Shown in pieces: positions 62,321-64,000 of a stretch of 64,000 nucleotides of DNA. Every line of letters starts with the position of its first letter. Within the stretch, counting starts at the first letter, position 1. A program made the position numbers and the translations under genes. The notes under the pieces were generated by a model. The model saw nothing but the letters and a program-made list of their open reading frames with translations, ran no database searches and was not told the DNA's origin. The DNA comes from Vibrio breoganii (GTDB taxonomy: Bacteria > Pseudomonadota > Gammaproteobacteria > Enterobacterales > Vibrionaceae), in NCBI RefSeq assembly GCF_001677275.1, contig NZ_CP016178.1, positions 1,054,001 to 1,118,000 on the forward strand, written 5' to 3'.

Positions 62321-62957
62321 GATTTTTACTCTCCAAGTAGCGAGCTAATAAAGACAAAGGAAAACAGATAACGAAGTAAAGCAGTGCTACAAAAGCAAAC
62401 ACCTTGAAGGGTTGAAAGGTCGCGTTGTTAAGCATGGTTCCAGCCTTGGTTAATTCTACAAAACCAATGATCGATGCCAGTGCTGTGCCCTTAACGATTT
62501 GAACTGAGAATCCAACGGTTGGGGCTATGGCCATGCGCATCGCCTGAGGTGCGATGATGTAGCGCATGCTCTGCAAGTAAGTCAAACCGAGCGTGCGGCA
62601 CGCTTCCCATTGCCCCTTTGGTAAGGCGTCGATACATCCGCGCCAGATATCGTGAAAGAATGCACTACTAAATAGCGTCAAAGACAAAATAGCAGCAGAC
62701 CAAGCACTGACTTCTATCCCTAGCAGAGACAAACCGAAAAAGGTCAGGAACAGCTGCATCAGTAGTGGCGTTCCTTGGAATATCTCCACATACACCTGAA
62801 TGATTCGAGTAAAAACCACATTACGCGTGCTACGCAAGAAGGTCAGCAAGGCGCCTAATATGCCACCACCCACAAATGCGATAAGGGACAATAAAATGGT
62901 CCAGCGTGCTGCCATCAGTAGGTTGCGTAAAATATCCCAATCAGAAAATTGCATCAT
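62307..62957 (-). CDS. Polar amino acid-type ABC permease 2
   Basis: The 216-residue protein has five helices and the HisM/GlnP signature region CIDALPKGQWEACRTLGLTYLQSMRYIIAPQAMRMAIAP (~107-145), including the EAA-like loop that contacts the ATPase. Two ATGs are adjacent at 62957 and 62954, after GGAGAG. It lies 12 bp from the other permease and overlaps the ATPase gene. Confidence 0.9.
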   Translation of the reverse strand: MMQFSDWDILRNLLMAARWTILLSLIAFVGGGILGALLTFLRSTRNVVFTRIIQVYVEIFQGTPLLMQLFLTFFGLSLLGIEVSAWSAAILSLTLFSSAFFHDIWRGCIDALPKGQWEACRTLGLTYLQSMRYIIAPQAMRMAIAPTVGFSVQIVKGTALASIIGFVELTKAGTMLNNATFQPFKVFAFVALLYFVICFPLSLLARYLESKNHVTR

Positions 62958-62969
62958 TGTTGGGCTCTC

Positions 62970-63638
62970 CTATAACGATGGGTTTTTGAAGCTTGCCTGC
63001 TTCACCATGGCAAACACTTGACGCATAAGCATGGATAACATCAAGTAAATCAAGGCAGTCACTAGGTACGCCTCAAAACTCAAGAAGCTGCGTGACTGAG
63101 CAAAGTTAGCTGCAAATGTCAGCTCTTCCACCGAAATCTGCGAGACAACCGCTGAGCCGAGCATCACTATGATGCATTGACTGGTAATCGCCGGATACAC
63201 ACGCTGATAAGCCGGTGGCAAGATAACGTGCATAAAGATTTGGCGATTGGTAAGACCCAATACTCTGCCTGCCTCCCATTGCCCCTTAGGTGCAGCCTCA
63301 ATTCCGGCTCGTAGAATCTCAGCGCTGTAGGCGCCTAGGTTGATCACCATGGCAATACAACCCGCCTCCCATGCCGTGAGCTTTATGCCAATGGCTGGCA
63401 AGCCAAAGAAGATAAAGAACAGCTGCACAATAAATGGCGTATTTCGAATCACTTCTATGTAGCTGGCGCTAAGCAAACGCAGCCAGCGATATTTGTTTAT
63501 CCGCCCTGCCGCGCATACTGTTCCCAGTAGCAGGCCACCTAACGTAGAAATGGTCGTTAGCTTAATGGTGGCCCAAGCTCCGGTAAGGAGCTGGGGCACA
63601 TACGGAGCAAGACCTGCAATATCAAGTTGATAGCTCAT
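62970..63638 (-). CDS. Polar amino acid-type ABC permease 1
   Basis: ATG 63638 is preferred over the in-frame TTG at 63641. The ~222-residue protein has the same family signature (GIEAAPKGQWEAGRVLGLTNRQIFMHVILPPAYQRVYP, ~113-150) and an N-terminal WATIKLTTISTLGGLLLGT helix. It forms a heterodimeric channel with the next gene. It begins 14 bp after the binding-protein gene. Confidence 0.9.
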   Translation of the reverse strand: MSYQLDIAGLAPYVPQLLTGAWATIKLTTISTLGGLLLGTVCAAGRINKYRWLRLLSASYIEVIRNTPFIVQLFFIFFGLPAIGIKLTAWEAGCIAMVINLGAYSAEILRAGIEAAPKGQWEAGRVLGLTNRQIFMHVILPPAYQRVYPAITSQCIIVMLGSAVVSQISVEELTFAANFAQSRSFLSFEAYLVTALIYLMLSMLMRQVFAMVKQASFKNPSL

Positions 63639-63652
63639 CAATGGGTTCCTAA

Positions 63653-64000
63653 TTAAGCGCCAAGTGAAGCTGGGAATGGCGCCTTAAGCCACTTCTGAGA
63701 GATATTCTCTAGCTCACCCTGTGATTTCGCTTGTTTGATAAGCACATTGATCTCATCCAATAGCTCAATGTCACCTTTCTTAATGCCGATGTAGCATGGA
63801 GAATCCTTCAGCATGAACTTAACTTGAGGCGCTTTGGTTGGGTTGCGATTAGCAATTTCTGTCACCACTAGGTTACCCGTTGCAATTAGGCTTACTTGGC
63901 CAGATAGGTAAGCTGATAGTGTCGCGTTGTTGTCTTCGTAGCGTTTTAGCGTTGTGCCCTTTGGCGCTAGCTTGCTCAGCTCGATGTCTTCAACAGAACC
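63653..64000 (-). CDS. ABC transporter solute-binding protein, 5' end outside window
   Basis: The frame is open from the window edge (64000) to the stop at 63653, giving the last 115 residues. It shows SVEDIELSKLAPKGTTLKRYEDNNATLSAYLSGQVSLIATGNLVV, then FMLKDSPCYIGIKKGDIELLDEINVLIKQAKSQGELENISQKWL. This is the C-terminal lobe of a family 3 (SBP_bac_3) binding protein. The N-terminus and signal peptide are missing. It is the first visible gene of the ureide operon. Confidence 0.88.
   Translation of the reverse strand, partial: GSVEDIELSKLAPKGTTLKRYEDNNATLSAYLSGQVSLIATGNLVVTEIANRNPTKAPQVKFMLKDSPCYIGIKKGDIELLDEINVLIKQAKSQGELENISQKWLKAPFPASLGA

Overview
The window looks like a chromosomal segment of a Vibrio or close marine gammaproteobacterial relative. 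This rests on gene content (a 2-aminoethylphosphonate cluster with a PbfA-type lyase, VCBS giant proteins with type I export), the codon and AT style, and many short palindromic intergenic repeats. No rRNA or tRNA genes and no CRISPR array were seen. The species cannot be fixed from sequence reading alone.

Layout. 1-6.6 kb is a small-gene region: a partial HEPN-type gene, three solo GIY-YIG genes (one with a nonsense codon, one lacking the expected Arg, one intact), three paralogous lipoproteins, a VirK/YbjX-like gene and a MazG-like gene. Arrays of palindromic units, about 125 bp or 146-166 bp apart, surround the intact GIY-YIG gene. 6.9-34.9 kb is a surface-protein island: two giant VCBS proteins (2979 and 4196 aa) on opposite strands, a lipoprotein, an HlyD-type adaptor and two ABC subunits. 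The ABC subunits form a tight operon, but both have eroded ATPase motifs. 35-48.3 kb is an aminophosphonate catabolism region: FAD oxidoreductase, PhnR-type regulator, PhnT/PhnU/PhnS transporter, PhnW transaminase, PbfA-type lyase and PhnX hydrolase. It is interrupted by an MFS gene with a small His-rich leader gene and by an IS110/IS1111-type insertion sequence that landed inside one of the palindromic units. 48.5-50 kb is an ArsR/ArsP-like pair. 50.5-53.5 kb has a large repeat-domain protein and a DMT transporter. 53.6-64 kb is one long minus-strand operon for ureide and oxamate metabolism: ABC importer, RpiR regulator, BASS-type transporter, amidase, oxamate-amidohydrolase-like protein, ureidoglycine-glyoxylate transaminase, allantoate-amidohydrolase-like protein and an FAH-like protein.

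How the parts work together. In the phosphonate region, imported 2-aminoethylphosphonate is transaminated by PhnW and cleaved by PhnX. PbfA feeds the hydroxylated analogue into the same intermediate, and the FAD enzyme probably does so for N-alkylated analogues. Two or three TGGT(n4)ACCA-like operators fit PhnR control. In the ureide operon, allantoate would be turned to ureidoglycine, then to oxalurate plus glycine, then towards oxamate and oxalate.

The two best candidates for undescribed biology are (i) the palindromic unit arrays with compensatory arm changes next to a solo GIY-YIG nuclease gene, and (ii) the exporter island, in which two giant non-RTX, His-tailed proteins accompany a pair of ABC subunits that both lack the catalytic Walker B glutamate.
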